Origin: Rhodanobacter sp. C03
GTDB lineage: Bacteria; Pseudomonadota; Gammaproteobacteria; Xanthomonadales; Rhodanobacteraceae
DNA length: 64,000 nt
Direction: 5' to 3'
Assembly: GCF_002001175.1 (NCBI RefSeq)
Contig: NZ_MUNT01000004.1
Coordinates: 56,438 to 120,437 of the forward strand
Position 1 is the stretch's first letter. Every line of letters starts with the position of its first letter. This document shows positions 20,315 to 30,241 of the stretch, piece after piece. A program made the position numbers and the translations under genes. The notes below the pieces were generated by a model that saw only the letters and a program-made list of their open reading frames with translations, did no database searches and was not told the origin of the DNA.

Positions 20315-20830
20315 GCTTAACTTCAACGCGAATCAGGTACCGTTTTGCCCCTTTACCCGCAATTAAACCGGGCACTATTGACGAAAAAGCACTGACCACA
20401 AAATGCCAAGGTATGACCCCACGAAACCTCCGAAGGCAAGTAATAAGAGCGGCGTTTCATAAATGCCTCGGTCGTTGAACATATCAAGTAAATCTGATCG
20501 AAGCTCAACATTATCTTTACTCTTCCACAAGCCATACCCAACGATGCACAAAAACAATCCAATCGCTATCAGAAAAATAGAGTACCCAATCGCCTTGTCC
20601 AGATACACTCTAATGCCTAAACTAATTATGGCAATTCCAAACGAAATACACACCAATGCGCCAGTACGCGCATTATTAACGCTGTCCCGCGCCTCCCTCT
20701 GATCAGTATATAAAGCTACTAATTTATTAAAAATTATACGATCCTCGAAACTTAAGCTTTCAAACAACTGCGTACCAATCTTCGCATTATTATCCATATA
20801 CATTTTGCCTGATTCGCGCTGAAGTTAAGC
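20315..20830. repeat. 23-bp inverted repeats bracketing an AT-rich gene
   Basis: The left copy (20315-20337, gcttaacttcaacgcgaatc then agg) and the right copy (20808-20830, cctgattcgcgctgaagtta then agc) are inverted repeats matching at 22 of 23 positions. They enclose 470 bp that contain one complete small gene. Similarity stops abruptly on both sides. No transposase is inside, so this may be a miniature element or a pair of decayed recombination sites. Confidence 0.7.
20375..20803 (-). CDS. Small unknown membrane protein in an AT-rich cassette
   Basis: A 142-residue protein. Residues 1-45 are hydrophilic and helical (DRIIFNKLVALYTDQREARD), followed by two close membrane segments (about 46-66 and 72-92, e.g. 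IGYSIFLIAIGLFLCIVG), a polar loop, and a third segment near 116-138. Codon use is strongly AT-biased (many ATA, AAT, TTA) compared with every neighbour, a sign of recent acquisition. It lies exactly between the 23-bp inverted repeats. I do not recognise the family. The soluble N-terminal helix plus multi-span layout resembles small effector or immunity proteins, but that is only a resemblance. Confidence 0.65.
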   Translation of the reverse strand: MYMDNNAKIGTQLFESLSFEDRIIFNKLVALYTDQREARDSVNNARTGALVCISFGIAIISLGIRVYLDKAIGYSIFLIAIGLFLCIVGYGLWKSKDNVELRSDLLDMFNDRGIYETPLLLLAFGGFVGSYLGILWSVLFRQ

Positions 20831-20891
20831 TATTCGAGTGGGTAATCAAACGCCCAATGAGGGGACGGAGGCAATTAAATGTCGGTCAATC

Positions 20892-21206
20892 CTACGCCGC
20901 GTGTCGCTCGCTCCACGGTGTGATCTGGCTCAATGTCTCAGCGATCTCATCCTTGGTGGTCGCCCGGTCATGGTCATCCTGCAACCCTGTCCAGAATCCC
21001 TCGGAAGTGCCGAAGAACTGCGCCAGGCGCAGCCCGGTATCGGCGGTGACGGCACGCTTGCCGGCCACGATCTCGCCGATGCGACGCTGAGGCACACCGA
21101 TTTCCTTGGCCAACCGATACTGGGTGATACCCATCGGCTTGAGGAATTCTTCCAGCAGAATTTCGCCAGGTGTGGGGTAAGGGATGCGGCGCATAGAGCT
21201 CTCCAT
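20892..21206 (-). CDS. higA: HigA-family antitoxin
   Basis: A 104-residue XRE-family antitoxin. The N-terminus RIPYPTPGEILLEEFLKPMG is the HigA/VapI signature, followed by the helix-turn-helix ITQYRLAKEIGVPQRRIGEI and VAGKRAVTADTGLRLAQFFG. It neutralises the HigB RNase encoded just upstream and represses the operon. Its ATG overlaps the higB stop by one base (TGATG). MRRIPYP four codons in is an alternative start. The 14-bp palindrome at 21502-21534 is the likely operator. Confidence 0.94.
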   Translation of the reverse strand: MESSMRRIPYPTPGEILLEEFLKPMGITQYRLAKEIGVPQRRIGEIVAGKRAVTADTGLRLAQFFGTSEGFWTGLQDDHDRATTKDEIAETLSQITPWSERHAA

Positions 21207-21484
21207 CAGTGGTAGTCGACGATTTCCACGTCATGGGCGTCGCCATTGCGCCAGACAAAACACACACGGTATTGATCGTTGATGCGGATGCTGTACTGGC
21301 CGGCGCGATCGTGCTTCAAGGCCTCCAGCCGGTTTCCCGGCGGAATCCGCAGGTCATTGATGCGTGCAGCGCGATTCAGCATGGCGAGCTTGCGCATGGC
21401 GACGGTTTCGATGGACGTCCAGCGACGGACACGGCGTCCGAGGAACAGCGCTTCGGTATCGGCGTCGCGGAACGTCCGTATCAT
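21206..21484 (-). CDS. higB: HigB-family mRNA interferase toxin
   Basis: A 92-residue RelE/HigB-fold toxin that cleaves mRNA on the ribosome. Visible: the N-terminal MIRTFRDADTEALFLG, the helix region AMRKLAMLNRAARINDLRIP, PGNRLEALKHDRAGQYSIRI and NDQYRVCFVWRNGDAHDVEI, including the basic and aromatic residues that form the active surface. Gene order toxin-first is the normal order for higBA. Translation starts about 18 bases from an inverted repeat carrying a TTGACG -35 box, so the leader is very short. Confidence 0.94.
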   Translation of the reverse strand: MIRTFRDADTEALFLGRRVRRWTSIETVAMRKLAMLNRAARINDLRIPPGNRLEALKHDRAGQYSIRINDQYRVCFVWRNGDAHDVEIVDYH

Positions 21485-21501
21485 GCTGAAACAGTATCGC
21501 G

Positions 21502-21534
21502 CGGAAATAGTAACGTCAAGCGTTACTATTTCCG
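21502..21534 (-). promoter_or_regulatory. higBA promoter with 14-bp-arm palindromic operator
   Basis: Arms cggaaatagtaacg (21502-21515) and cgttactatttccg (21521-21534) are perfect reverse complements around a 5-bp spacer. On the minus strand TTGACG (21519-21514) spans the palindrome centre, and TACTGT follows 17 bases later as a possible -10. HigA binding here would block the -35 region. Confidence 0.75.
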
Positions 21535-21595
21535 TAAAGAGGTAAAAGCAATCAAGTTGCTTTCCCTGCTTCTTGTCATCTTGATCGGATAGTCA

Positions 21596-24500
21596 TCATG
21601 CCCGCGGGTGATTGAGCTCCACGCTGTGCTCCACCCCGTCATCGACCAGCGCAATGCAGCCATCCGCCTGCGCCACACCATCCAGCCACACCGTACTCAC
21701 CGTACCGGCATCGCTCTGCCGCAGGTTGATCCGGTACAGCGTGTCGTGGTGGCGGTAGTCCAGCGAGAAACCTTCCCACTCCACCGGCAGCACTGGTGCG
21801 AAGCGCAGGCGAGCGGCTTCCAGACGCAGGCCAAGTAGCGACTCGACGATCAGCCGGTACATCCAGCCAGCAGAGCCGGTGTACCAGCTCCAGCCGCCGC
21901 GGCCGACGTGTGGCTCGACCCCGTAGACGTCGGCGCTAACCACGTAGGGCTCGACTTTGTAGACGTCCATTTCTGCGGGGCCACCTCCGGTGGTCGCGTC
22001 GCTGCCGTGGCTGACCGGGTTGATCATGCGCAGCAGTTCCCAGGCGCGCGCGCTGTCGCCGAGTTCGGCGAAGGCCATCGTGGCCCAGATCGCGGCGTGC
22101 GTGTACTGGCCGCCGTTCTCGCGCACGCCGGGCACGTAGCCCTTGATGTAGCCGGGGTCGAGCGGCGACTTGTCGAATGGCGGATCGAGCAGCTGCACCA
22201 GGCCGGCATCGCGGCGCACCAGATGCTGGTCGAGCGACGTCATCGCCTGTTGCTGGCGTTCGGGCGAGCCGGAATGGGACAGCACCGACCAGCTCTGCGC
22301 GATCGAGTCGATGCGGCATTCGTCGTTACCGCTGGAACCGAGCGGCGTGCCGTCGTCGAAGTAGGCGCGGCGGTACCAGGCGCCATCCCAGGCGTGTTGT
22401 TCCAACGCGTTGCGCAGCTTGGCGACTTCGTCCTCGCAGCGTTGCGCGAAGGTTTCGTCCGCATGCAGCCGTGCCACTTCGGCGAAGCGCGTCAGCACCT
22501 CACAGGAAAAGAAGCCCAGCCACACGCTTTCGCCGAAGCCTTTCTCGCCGACCCGGTTCATGCCGTCGTTCCAGTCGCCGCTGCCGATCAATGGCAGCCC
22601 GTGCGTGCCGCGCGGCAGGCTGTGTTCGATCGCGCGCACGCAATGCTGGTACAGCGTTTCGCGCAGGCCGGAATGTTGCGGCAGGTCGTAGTACGACTCC
22701 TCGCCCGGATGCAGCGGCCGGCCTTCGATATAGCCGACCTTCTCGTCGAGCACGCCGGTATCGGCGGTGGCCAGTACGTAACGGCTGGCGGCCAGTGGCA
22801 GCCACAGGTAGTCATCGGAACAGGTGGTGCGCACGCCGCGATCCAGTGGCGGATGCCACCAGTGCTGCACGTCGCCTTCGGGGAACTGGTGGGCGGCGCA
22901 GAGCAGCACTTGTGCGCGTGCCAGTTCGGGCGCGGCGTGGATCACCGCCATCGAATCCTGCAGCTGGTCGCGGAAGCCGAATGCGCCGCCGGACTGGTAG
23001 TAGCCGCTGCGCGCCCATAGCCGGCAGGCGATGGTCTGGTACAGCAGCCAGCCGTTGGCCAGCACATCGAGTGCCGGTTCCGGCGTGCGGACCTGCACCG
23101 CGCCCAGCGTGCGCGCCCAGTGCGCACGCACCTTGGCCAGCGCATCGGCGGCCGAGCCGTTGCCGCGGAAACGCTGCACCAGCGCGCCGGCGTCGGTGGC
23201 ATTGCGGCCCAGCCCGAGCCGGAAGATCACCTGCCGCTGTTCGCCGTCGTCCAGGGTCAGGTTCGACTGCAATGCCGCGCAGGGATCGAGGCCGGTGCCG
23301 AGGCGGCCGGACAGATGTGCGCGGCCCAGTGCGGCGGGTGCGCGCATGCTGCCGTTGCGGCCGAGGAATTCGCTGCGGTCGCCGTCGATGGTGCGTGCGG
23401 GATCTTCGAGGTCGAAGAACGCCACCCGGTTCGGGAACTCGCTGTTGTACGCATTGCGGGCGAACAGTGCACCGCTGGCCGGATCAGATTCGGTGACCAC
23501 GTGCATCGCGGTCTTTTCGCGCAGATCACCCAGCAGCCACTCGACGTAGCCGGTGACGCTGAGCTTGCGCGATTGGCCGGAGTCGTTGCGCAACTTCAGC
23601 ACCGAGAATTTCACCGAGGCATCCAGCGCCACGTAGACCCACAACTCGGAGTGGATGCCGTCCTCGACATGCTCGAACACGCTATAGCCGAAGCCGTGGC
23701 GGGTGATGTATTCGCCGTTGCCACGCGCGGGCAGTGGGGTCGGCGACCACACCTGGCCGGTTTCCTCGTCGCGCAGGTACAGCGCCTCGCCGCCGGCATC
23801 GCCGACCGGATCGTTGTGCCAAGGCGTCAATCGGAACTCGTGCGCATTCTCGGCCCAGGTATAGGCGCTGCCGCTCTCGGAGATCACCGTGCCGAAGTGC
23901 GGGTTGGCCAGCACGTTCGACCACGGGGCGGGCGTGCTGGCGCCATCGGCCAGCACGACCACGTATTCGCGACCGTCGGCGGTGAAGCCGCCATGTGGAT
24001 TGGCCAGCTGCAGCGTGGGCAGCGTGGATGCGACTGGCGCGAGTGCGCTGGCGATACGCTTCGGCCGAGTTGGTTCGAAGCGTGGCGCATGCGTTTCGAC
24101 CAGTCGCCGGCTGATCTGTTCGGCGAGACTGCCGCGATTGTCGGCCAGGATGATGCGTGCGCTGGCTAGCACCACCATCCGGTCCTCGCTGGACAACTGC
24201 TGCGCGGGGCGCACGAAGATGCCGCCGGGACGATCGAGCAGGCTGGCCTCGCTGCCGGAGGCGATCAGGCCCATGATCGCGTCCTGCAACTCCTGCCGGT
24301 AGCCGGCGCGATCCTCGTTCCAGATCACCAGATCGACCGCCAGCCCTTTCAGTCGCCAGTACGCATGCGCCTGCACCAACTGGCGCACCAGCTCGATCCG
24401 CGCCGGGTCGCTGATCTGCAGCAGCACGATCGGCAGGTCGCCGGAGATCGCCTGCCCCCACAGGCCGGACTGGCCACGCCGGTTGCCGCGCAGCACGGCA

Positions 24501-27500
24501 GCTTCGGCACGCAGGTTCGCGTTCGGGTAGATGATCGAGGTGGCCATGTGCTCGTACAGCTGCGCATCGGCGAGGCTGGCATTGAGCTGGCGCAGCAGCA
24601 CCTGGCTGTGCGTCCAGGCCAGGTCGAATACGCGGTCGGCGAGATGGCGGTCGCGGTATTTGCCGATCAGCTGCACGCAGGCGTCGCGGCTGGGAGCCAT
24701 GCCGGTGACCAGATCCACCGTGGCCGACTGCTCCGGTTCCAGCGTGATGCGGCAGCGGATCGCCACCACCGGATCGAGTACCGAACCGGCGCTGTTGGAC
24801 AGCTGCGCCTGCTCGCGATCCAGCATCTGCGGTTGCGCCGCGCTGCGGCCACGGCCGAGGAAGCGCGCGCGATCGGTTTCATACGAGATCTCGTCGATGT
24901 CGGCGTCATGCACCGCCAGCAGGTGACACATCCACGGCACCGCTTCGTCGTGCGCGCGCGGTCGGCGGGTGCACACGATCGCCTGCAGCTCGCGCACCAG
25001 TTCGGTTTGCACGAACAACTTGCTGAAGGCCGGGTGCAGCGCATCGGCCAGTGCCGGCGCCAGCACCACTTCGGCGTAGCTGGTCAGTTCGATCGTGCGC
25101 CGCGTGCGGCTGCGGTTGGTGATGCGGGTGCGGCGCAGTTCGATGTCGTCTTCCGGCGACACCACGATCTCGGTGTGCGCGTCGAAGTCGCGTTCGCGCA
25201 CGCGGAACTCGGCGCGCGCATCGGAGAAGATCGCCTCGAACAGCTCGGTCTTCTTCAACGTGGGTTGATACGTGGTGGACCAGTACTCACCGCTGGCGAC
25301 ATCGCGCAGGTAGCAGAACATGCCCCAGTGGTCGCGCGTGATGTCCTCGCGCCAGCGCGTCACCGCCAGTTCGCCACAACGGCTGTAGCCGCCGCCGGCG
25401 CTGCTGAGCATCACGTGGTAATGGCCGTTCGACAGCAACTGCACCGCCGGGCGCGCCCGGTCCGGATCGGCGAACACACGCAGGCGTGCTTCGGCGGCGC
25501 GCGAATGGCTGTCCGTTTCGGGGACGCCGGACGTGTGTATGTATTCCGCGGCGGTGCGCGGGATGCGCTCCTGCAGCAGCAGGCTGGTGGCCTGGAACTG
25601 CGGGTCGGATTCGAAACGCCGCTGCATCGGCTTGCCCAGCAGCGCATAGTCCAGCGCCAGCAGGCTCATGCCCTGGTGATGCACCATGAACGAGCGCACC
25701 AGCGCGGAGGTCTGCCCCAGCGGCAACCGCGCCGGGGTGTAGTCGATCGCTTCGTACAGGCCGAAGCGCCCTTGCGCGCCGCCTTCCGCCAGTCGCTGCA
25801 GGTTCCGGGTGGCCGCGGCCGGCGCCACCATCATCGCCATGACGCAGGCATACGGCGCGATCACCACGTCGTCGCCGAGTCCGCGTTTCAAACCCAGGCC
25901 GGGCACGCCGAACGCGCGGTACTGATAGGTGAAATGCGCATCGAGCGTGTTGTAACCGGATTCGGAAACGCCCCACGGCAAGTTCAGCTGGTTGCCGTAT
26001 TCGATCTGCCGCGCCACCGCGGCGCGGCAGGTCTGGTCGAGCAAGGTGCCTTCGTAGCTCGGCATCACCAGCATCGGCATCAGGTATTCGAACATCGAGC
26101 CGGTCCACGACAGCAGCACCGGTTCGCCGCCGCTGGTGGTCAGCAGCCGGCCCAGCGAGAACCAGTTGTCCTGCGGCAGCTGGCCCTGCGCGATCGCCAC
26201 GAAGCTGGCCAGCCGTGCCTCGGAGGCCAGCAGGTCGTAAAAGCCCGCGTCGAGCCGGCGCTCGTCGACGTTGTAGCCGATTGCCAGCAGGTCGCGCGCG
26301 CTGTCGTAGAGGAAGCGGTAATCCATCAGCGCCAGTTCGCCGGTTTGCTGGGCCAGCTGTTCGATCGCGGTGATGCGTTCGTTCGCACGCGCGCGCACTG
26401 CGTCGGCATCGTGCGCGGAAGGCCAGCACAGCGGTTCGATCCGTGCCAGCTGCGACAGCGTGGGGATGCCGCTGAAGCCGGCGTCATCGTCAGGCGGCGG
26501 ATCGAGGTTGAACGCGATGGCTTCGTCGTACAGATCGCTGCACTGGCTGCGCAAGGCATCGAGCCAGAATGCCGCATCACTGTCGGGCTCGACGACGAGC
26601 GTCTGTGCCAGCGTGTGGGTATGCTCAAGTTGCCGCTGCAGCACGGCCATGACTGCGCTGGCGGTGGCCGGTGGTGAGGCCAGCGTACTTTCCAGATCCT
26701 GTTGCATGGACTTCAGCGCACTGGTGTTTGCGCTGTCGAGCGTGTCGTGCAGCACGCCGAGCGTATCGAGCAGGCCTTGCAGCGCGCTTGACCGGAACAC
26801 CGGCTCGTCGAGCAGCGCCAGCAGGCCCGGGCGCAAGGTCAGCAGATGGCCAGCGAGATTGCCGCTGTCCACCGCCGAGACGTACAGCGGTGCCAACGGC
26901 TGCAGGCTCAGCGTGTCGTACCAGTTGTAGAAATGGCCGCGATGGCGTGGCAGCTGATGCATCGTAGCCAGCGTCTGGCGCGTGCGTTCGAGCAGCCGGC
27001 CGGTGCTCAGGAAACCGAAATCATGCCCGGCCAGATTGGCCAGCAGGGCCAGCCCGATATTCGTCGGCGAGGTGCGGTGGGCGATCGCGGGCGCGGGCTG
27101 TTCCTGCAGATTGTCTGGCGGCAGCCAGTGGTCGGCGGGGCCGACATGGGCGTCGAAGAATGCCCAGGTCCGGCGTGCCAGCGTGCGCAGGAAACGCAAC
27201 TGCACCGCCGTCGGTGCAAACACGACAGGCATGCGCGGCTTGCTGATCCACCAGGCGATCGTGGGCGACAGCAGCCACAGCACCAACAGCGGTGCAGCGA
27301 GGATCAGCACCAGCGGACGTTGCAGCGTCAACGTCACGGTCAGCAGCAGCGCCAGCAGCGGACCGACCCACATCAGGCGCCACAACGTGCCGGGTGCATT
27401 GTTGCTGCGCCGCTCGACGTCGCTGGAAGTCTGCCATTGCAGCAGCAGGCGTCCACTAACCAGCATCCGCCACAACGTGCGCACGATCGCATCAAGGCTG

Positions 27501-30241
27501 TACAGCACTTCATGCGGCAGCCACGCGAGCGCCAACGCCATCCGTGCAAAGTGCTGGCCCATCGCGCGTAGCGCGGCGCGCAAATGCTGATCCAGTTGCA
27601 CCTCGGAGGGTTTCTGCACCAGATCGAGCAGGGCCGACAGCAGCGGCGGAATCAGCACCATTGCCAGCACCGCCAGCATCCACGACAGCGCTGGCGAGAT
27701 CACCAGCCAGCCAATCATCAGCAACAGCAGCAGCGAGGTTGGCACCAGGCTGCGGCGCAGATTGTCGAGGATCTTCCAGCGCGACAGTGCGGTCAGCGCG
27801 TTGCGGCGCCAGCCGTCATGTGCGGTCGGCGCCCATGGCAGCAGCCACGGCATCAACTGCCAGTCGCCACGAATCCAGCGATGGCGGCGCTTCACATCGG
27901 CGCTGTAGCGCGACGGATATTCCTCGTATAGCTGCACGTCGCTGAGCAGGCCCGCGCGGGCGTGGCAGCCTTCGACCAGGTCGTGGCTGAGGATGCGGTT
28001 TTCCGGGAAGCGGCCGTCCAGGGTGCGCTCGAACGCATCGATCGCATAGATGCCCTTGCCGATGAACGAGCCTTCATGGAACACGTCCTGATAGACGTCC
28101 GAGACCATCTGCGTATACGGATCGATGCCGGCGTCGCTGCCGTACAGCTGCGCATAGCGCGAACGCGCGGTGCTGGGCAGGCTGATGCCCACGCGTGGCT
28201 GCAGGATCGCGTAGCCGGCCACCACGCGCCGCAGTTCGGGGTCGTACACCGCGCGATTGAGCGGGTGATCGATGGCGCCGACGAACTTGTGCGCGGAATC
28301 GCGCGGCAGCTGGGTGTCGGTGTCCAGCGTGATCACGTACTGCACCAGCGGCAGCGTGGCGATATCGCCAGCGATCAGCAGGAAGCGCTCGCGTCCGTTC
28401 CCGCGCAGCAGCCCGTTGAGGTCGGCCAGCTTGCCGCGCTTGCGCTCGTGACCCATCCAGCACTGTTCGGCCGCGTTCCACAGGCGCGGTCGGTGGAACA
28501 GGAAAAAGCGGTCGGCCTGTGCGGTGGCGTACTGGTCGTTCAGCGCCTCGATACGCCGGCGCGCCAGCCGCAGCAGGGCCGCATCGTCGGGCAGCGTCTC
28601 CTGATCGGCATCGGTGAAATCGGTGAGCAGGGCGAAGTGCAGGTATTCGTCGCGGTTGGCGAGAAAGCGCACCTCCAGTGACTCGACCAGATCCTCGATG
28701 TCTTGAGTGCTGGCGATCATGCTCGGGATCACCACCAGCGTGCGTGCGCTGGCCGGAATGCCCTGCGAATAATCCATCCGCGCCAGCCGCTGCGGCGCCA
28801 CGGTCAGCGTGGCGAGCCAGTTGAGCAGGCTCAGCCCCAGCTGGCTGGCGAGTATCGTCGCGGGTATCGCGATCACGATCAGCGTCCACAGTGGCAGTTG
28901 ATCGTGCGCAGCCGCCTGCACCAGCGGGCGCGCGAACAGGAAGGTGAGCAGGGCCAGCAGGCCGAGGTAGATCGGCAACGGCGCCCGGTCGAGCAGGCGG
29001 CGCAGAGTTTCGGCGAGCGGCGGCCGTACGCCGAGTTTTTGCTCGAGTGTTCGCCGACCGCGGTCGATCAGATAGAAGCCGACATGCCGCTGCAGCGATG
29101 CGGCATCCCTCGTCAACGCGTCGTCCTCACACAGCTCGATCGCCGCGTCGGCCACCTGCTGTTCGCTCGGCAGCTGTTTGCGGGCCAGCGCCTCGACCAC
29201 ATGGCGGTAATGATCGCGGGTAGCGAAATCCATCGTGGCATACACGCCGGCCGGATCCTCGCGCAGCCGTTGCTCGACGAGGCTGGTGTGCTCGACGAAG
29301 TCGCGCCAGTCGATTGCCGACAGCGCGCGCAAACTACCGATGCTGTTGCCAACCGACACCTGGTGCGCGGCCTGCTGCTGTGCCTCCAGCTGCACCAGAT
29401 GCTCGATGCTCTGACCCGACTCGGACAGGCGTTGTTCGATCCAGCTCAATGGCAGTGCCAGCGCAGGGCTCTGCCCTTGCAGCCGACGCGCCATCTCGGC
29501 GACGAACGGGCCGGTCATCGGCGGGTTCGAGCGCGCCATGTCGGCAACCACCAGCACCACGCTCTTCGGGTCGAGCTCGGCGGTGCTGGTCATCGCGTCG
29601 GCCCAGCGCGCGGCCTTGCCGCGATAGCGCCAGTCCGCCATCACCCGCGCGGCGACCCGGCGCAGGTTCTCGATCAGCGCCAGCCGCAACATGATCGGGA
29701 TCGCCCACAACTCGCCCAGCTTGAGCGGAGTGACGGTCTGATAGGCATTGATGAAGCGGCTCAGGCTGCTGATGTCGACGCGGCCGTCGCCATGCGAAAT
29801 AATTTCCAGCGCGATGTCGTAGACGCGCGGCAGATCGACCGATGGGCCGTTCTGCAGCCGCGGCAACTCGCGGCTGTAGCCCTTCGGCAGATGCCGGCGG
29901 GCGATGCGGATCTGTTCCTCGATCAGGTAGAAATTGTCCAGCAGCCATTCGCCGGCCGGGGTGATGCGTCGACGCAACCGGGTTGCTGCGGTCAGCCGTT
30001 CGCAGGCGTGGATCAGCACCGATTCGTTGTCGGCCAGTCGCGCCAGCAGCAGGTTCGCGCTCGCCCGCGTGCTCAGTCGATGCTGGCCGGCCAGGGTCTG
30101 GCCGTGTCGCTCCATCTGCTCGGCGCTGAACAGCTCCGCGCGTAGTGCCGGCTCCTGCTCCGGTTTCGTGCGTGCGGCTGCGCGGTGCCGCCGGAAGGCG
30201 CGCAGGCGGCGCAGCTTGAGCAGATCGAGTGTGCTTCCCAT
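21596..30241 (-). CDS. ndvB: Cyclic beta-1,2-glucan synthase (GT84-GH94 giant membrane enzyme)
   Basis: A 2881-residue protein, the size of NdvB/ChvB/Cgs. Order: an N-terminal helical domain; first membrane pair near residues 420-475; a cytoplasmic GT84 glycosyltransferase with VITLDTDTQLPRDSAHKF (metal Asp residues) near 640; further membrane helices around 830-870 and 955-1000; a glycoamylase-like domain near 1250-1550 (WFSLGRLLTTSGGEPVLLSW, LPWGVSESGYN); then beta-sandwich and GH94 phosphorylase modules, with the catalytic-type Asp in GSGDWNDGMNRVGEKG near 2557. It makes and sizes periplasmic cyclic glucans used in osmoadaptation and host interaction. Start MGSTLDLLKL at 30241; the 29 upstream codons are not credible. 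No NdvA-type exporter is adjacent. Confidence 0.95.
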   Translation of the reverse strand: MGSTLDLLKLRRLRAFRRHRAAARTKPEQEPALRAELFSAEQMERHGQTLAGQHRLSTRASANLLLARLADNESVLIHACERLTAATRLRRRITPAGEWLLDNFYLIEEQIRIARRHLPKGYSRELPRLQNGPSVDLPRVYDIALEIISHGDGRVDISSLSRFINAYQTVTPLKLGELWAIPIMLRLALIENLRRVAARVMADWRYRGKAARWADAMTSTAELDPKSVVLVVADMARSNPPMTGPFVAEMARRLQGQSPALALPLSWIEQRLSESGQSIEHLVQLEAQQQAAHQVSVGNSIGSLRALSAIDWRDFVEHTSLVEQRLREDPAGVYATMDFATRDHYRHVVEALARKQLPSEQQVADAAIELCEDDALTRDAASLQRHVGFYLIDRGRRTLEQKLGVRPPLAETLRRLLDRAPLPIYLGLLALLTFLFARPLVQAAAHDQLPLWTLIVIAIPATILASQLGLSLLNWLATLTVAPQRLARMDYSQGIPASARTLVVIPSMIASTQDIEDLVESLEVRFLANRDEYLHFALLTDFTDADQETLPDDAALLRLARRRIEALNDQYATAQADRFFLFHRPRLWNAAEQCWMGHERKRGKLADLNGLLRGNGRERFLLIAGDIATLPLVQYVITLDTDTQLPRDSAHKFVGAIDHPLNRAVYDPELRRVVAGYAILQPRVGISLPSTARSRYAQLYGSDAGIDPYTQMVSDVYQDVFHEGSFIGKGIYAIDAFERTLDGRFPENRILSHDLVEGCHARAGLLSDVQLYEEYPSRYSADVKRRHRWIRGDWQLMPWLLPWAPTAHDGWRRNALTALSRWKILDNLRRSLVPTSLLLLLMIGWLVISPALSWMLAVLAMVLIPPLLSALLDLVQKPSEVQLDQHLRAALRAMGQHFARMALALAWLPHEVLYSLDAIVRTLWRMLVSGRLLLQWQTSSDVERRSNNAPGTLWRLMWVGPLLALLLTVTLTLQRPLVLILAAPLLVLWLLSPTIAWWISKPRMPVVFAPTAVQLRFLRTLARRTWAFFDAHVGPADHWLPPDNLQEQPAPAIAHRTSPTNIGLALLANLAGHDFGFLSTGRLLERTRQTLATMHQLPRHRGHFYNWYDTLSLQPLAPLYVSAVDSGNLAGHLLTLRPGLLALLDEPVFRSSALQGLLDTLGVLHDTLDSANTSALKSMQQDLESTLASPPATASAVMAVLQRQLEHTHTLAQTLVVEPDSDAAFWLDALRSQCSDLYDEAIAFNLDPPPDDDAGFSGIPTLSQLARIEPLCWPSAHDADAVRARANERITAIEQLAQQTGELALMDYRFLYDSARDLLAIGYNVDERRLDAGFYDLLASEARLASFVAIAQGQLPQDNWFSLGRLLTTSGGEPVLLSWTGSMFEYLMPMLVMPSYEGTLLDQTCRAAVARQIEYGNQLNLPWGVSESGYNTLDAHFTYQYRAFGVPGLGLKRGLGDDVVIAPYACVMAMMVAPAAATRNLQRLAEGGAQGRFGLYEAIDYTPARLPLGQTSALVRSFMVHHQGMSLLALDYALLGKPMQRRFESDPQFQATSLLLQERIPRTAAEYIHTSGVPETDSHSRAAEARLRVFADPDRARPAVQLLSNGHYHVMLSSAGGGYSRCGELAVTRWREDITRDHWGMFCYLRDVASGEYWSTTYQPTLKKTELFEAIFSDARAEFRVRERDFDAHTEIVVSPEDDIELRRTRITNRSRTRRTIELTSYAEVVLAPALADALHPAFSKLFVQTELVRELQAIVCTRRPRAHDEAVPWMCHLLAVHDADIDEISYETDRARFLGRGRSAAQPQMLDREQAQLSNSAGSVLDPVVAIRCRITLEPEQSATVDLVTGMAPSRDACVQLIGKYRDRHLADRVFDLAWTHSQVLLRQLNASLADAQLYEHMATSIIYPNANLRAEAAVLRGNRRGQSGLWGQAISGDLPIVLLQISDPARIELVRQLVQAHAYWRLKGLAVDLVIWNEDRAGYRQELQDAIMGLIASGSEASLLDRPGGIFVRPAQQLSSEDRMVVLASARIILADNRGSLAEQISRRLVETHAPRFEPTRPKRIASALAPVASTLPTLQLANPHGGFTADGREYVVVLADGASTPAPWSNVLANPHFGTVISESGSAYTWAENAHEFRLTPWHNDPVGDAGGEALYLRDEETGQVWSPTPLPARGNGEYITRHGFGYSVFEHVEDGIHSELWVYVALDASVKFSVLKLRNDSGQSRKLSVTGYVEWLLGDLREKTAMHVVTESDPASGALFARNAYNSEFPNRVAFFDLEDPARTIDGDRSEFLGRNGSMRAPAALGRAHLSGRLGTGLDPCAALQSNLTLDDGEQRQVIFRLGLGRNATDAGALVQRFRGNGSAADALAKVRAHWARTLGAVQVRTPEPALDVLANGWLLYQTIACRLWARSGYYQSGGAFGFRDQLQDSMAVIHAAPELARAQVLLCAAHQFPEGDVQHWWHPPLDRGVRTTCSDDYLWLPLAASRYVLATADTGVLDEKVGYIEGRPLHPGEESYYDLPQHSGLRETLYQHCVRAIEHSLPRGTHGLPLIGSGDWNDGMNRVGEKGFGESVWLGFFSCEVLTRFAEVARLHADETFAQRCEDEVAKLRNALEQHAWDGAWYRRAYFDDGTPLGSSGNDECRIDSIAQSWSVLSHSGSPERQQQAMTSLDQHLVRRDAGLVQLLDPPFDKSPLDPGYIKGYVPGVRENGGQYTHAAIWATMAFAELGDSARAWELLRMINPVSHGSDATTGGGPAEMDVYKVEPYVVSADVYGVEPHVGRGGWSWYTGSAGWMYRLIVESLLGLRLEAARLRFAPVLPVEWEGFSLDYRHHDTLYRINLRQSDAGTVSTVWLDGVAQADGCIALVDDGVEHSVELNHPRA

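Noticed and set aside
24365..26677. 770-codon plus-strand open frame
   Set aside because: It lies wholly opposite the cyclic-glucan synthase, has no recognisable domain, and is rich in Arg, His, Gln and Val typical of antisense reading of a high-GC gene.
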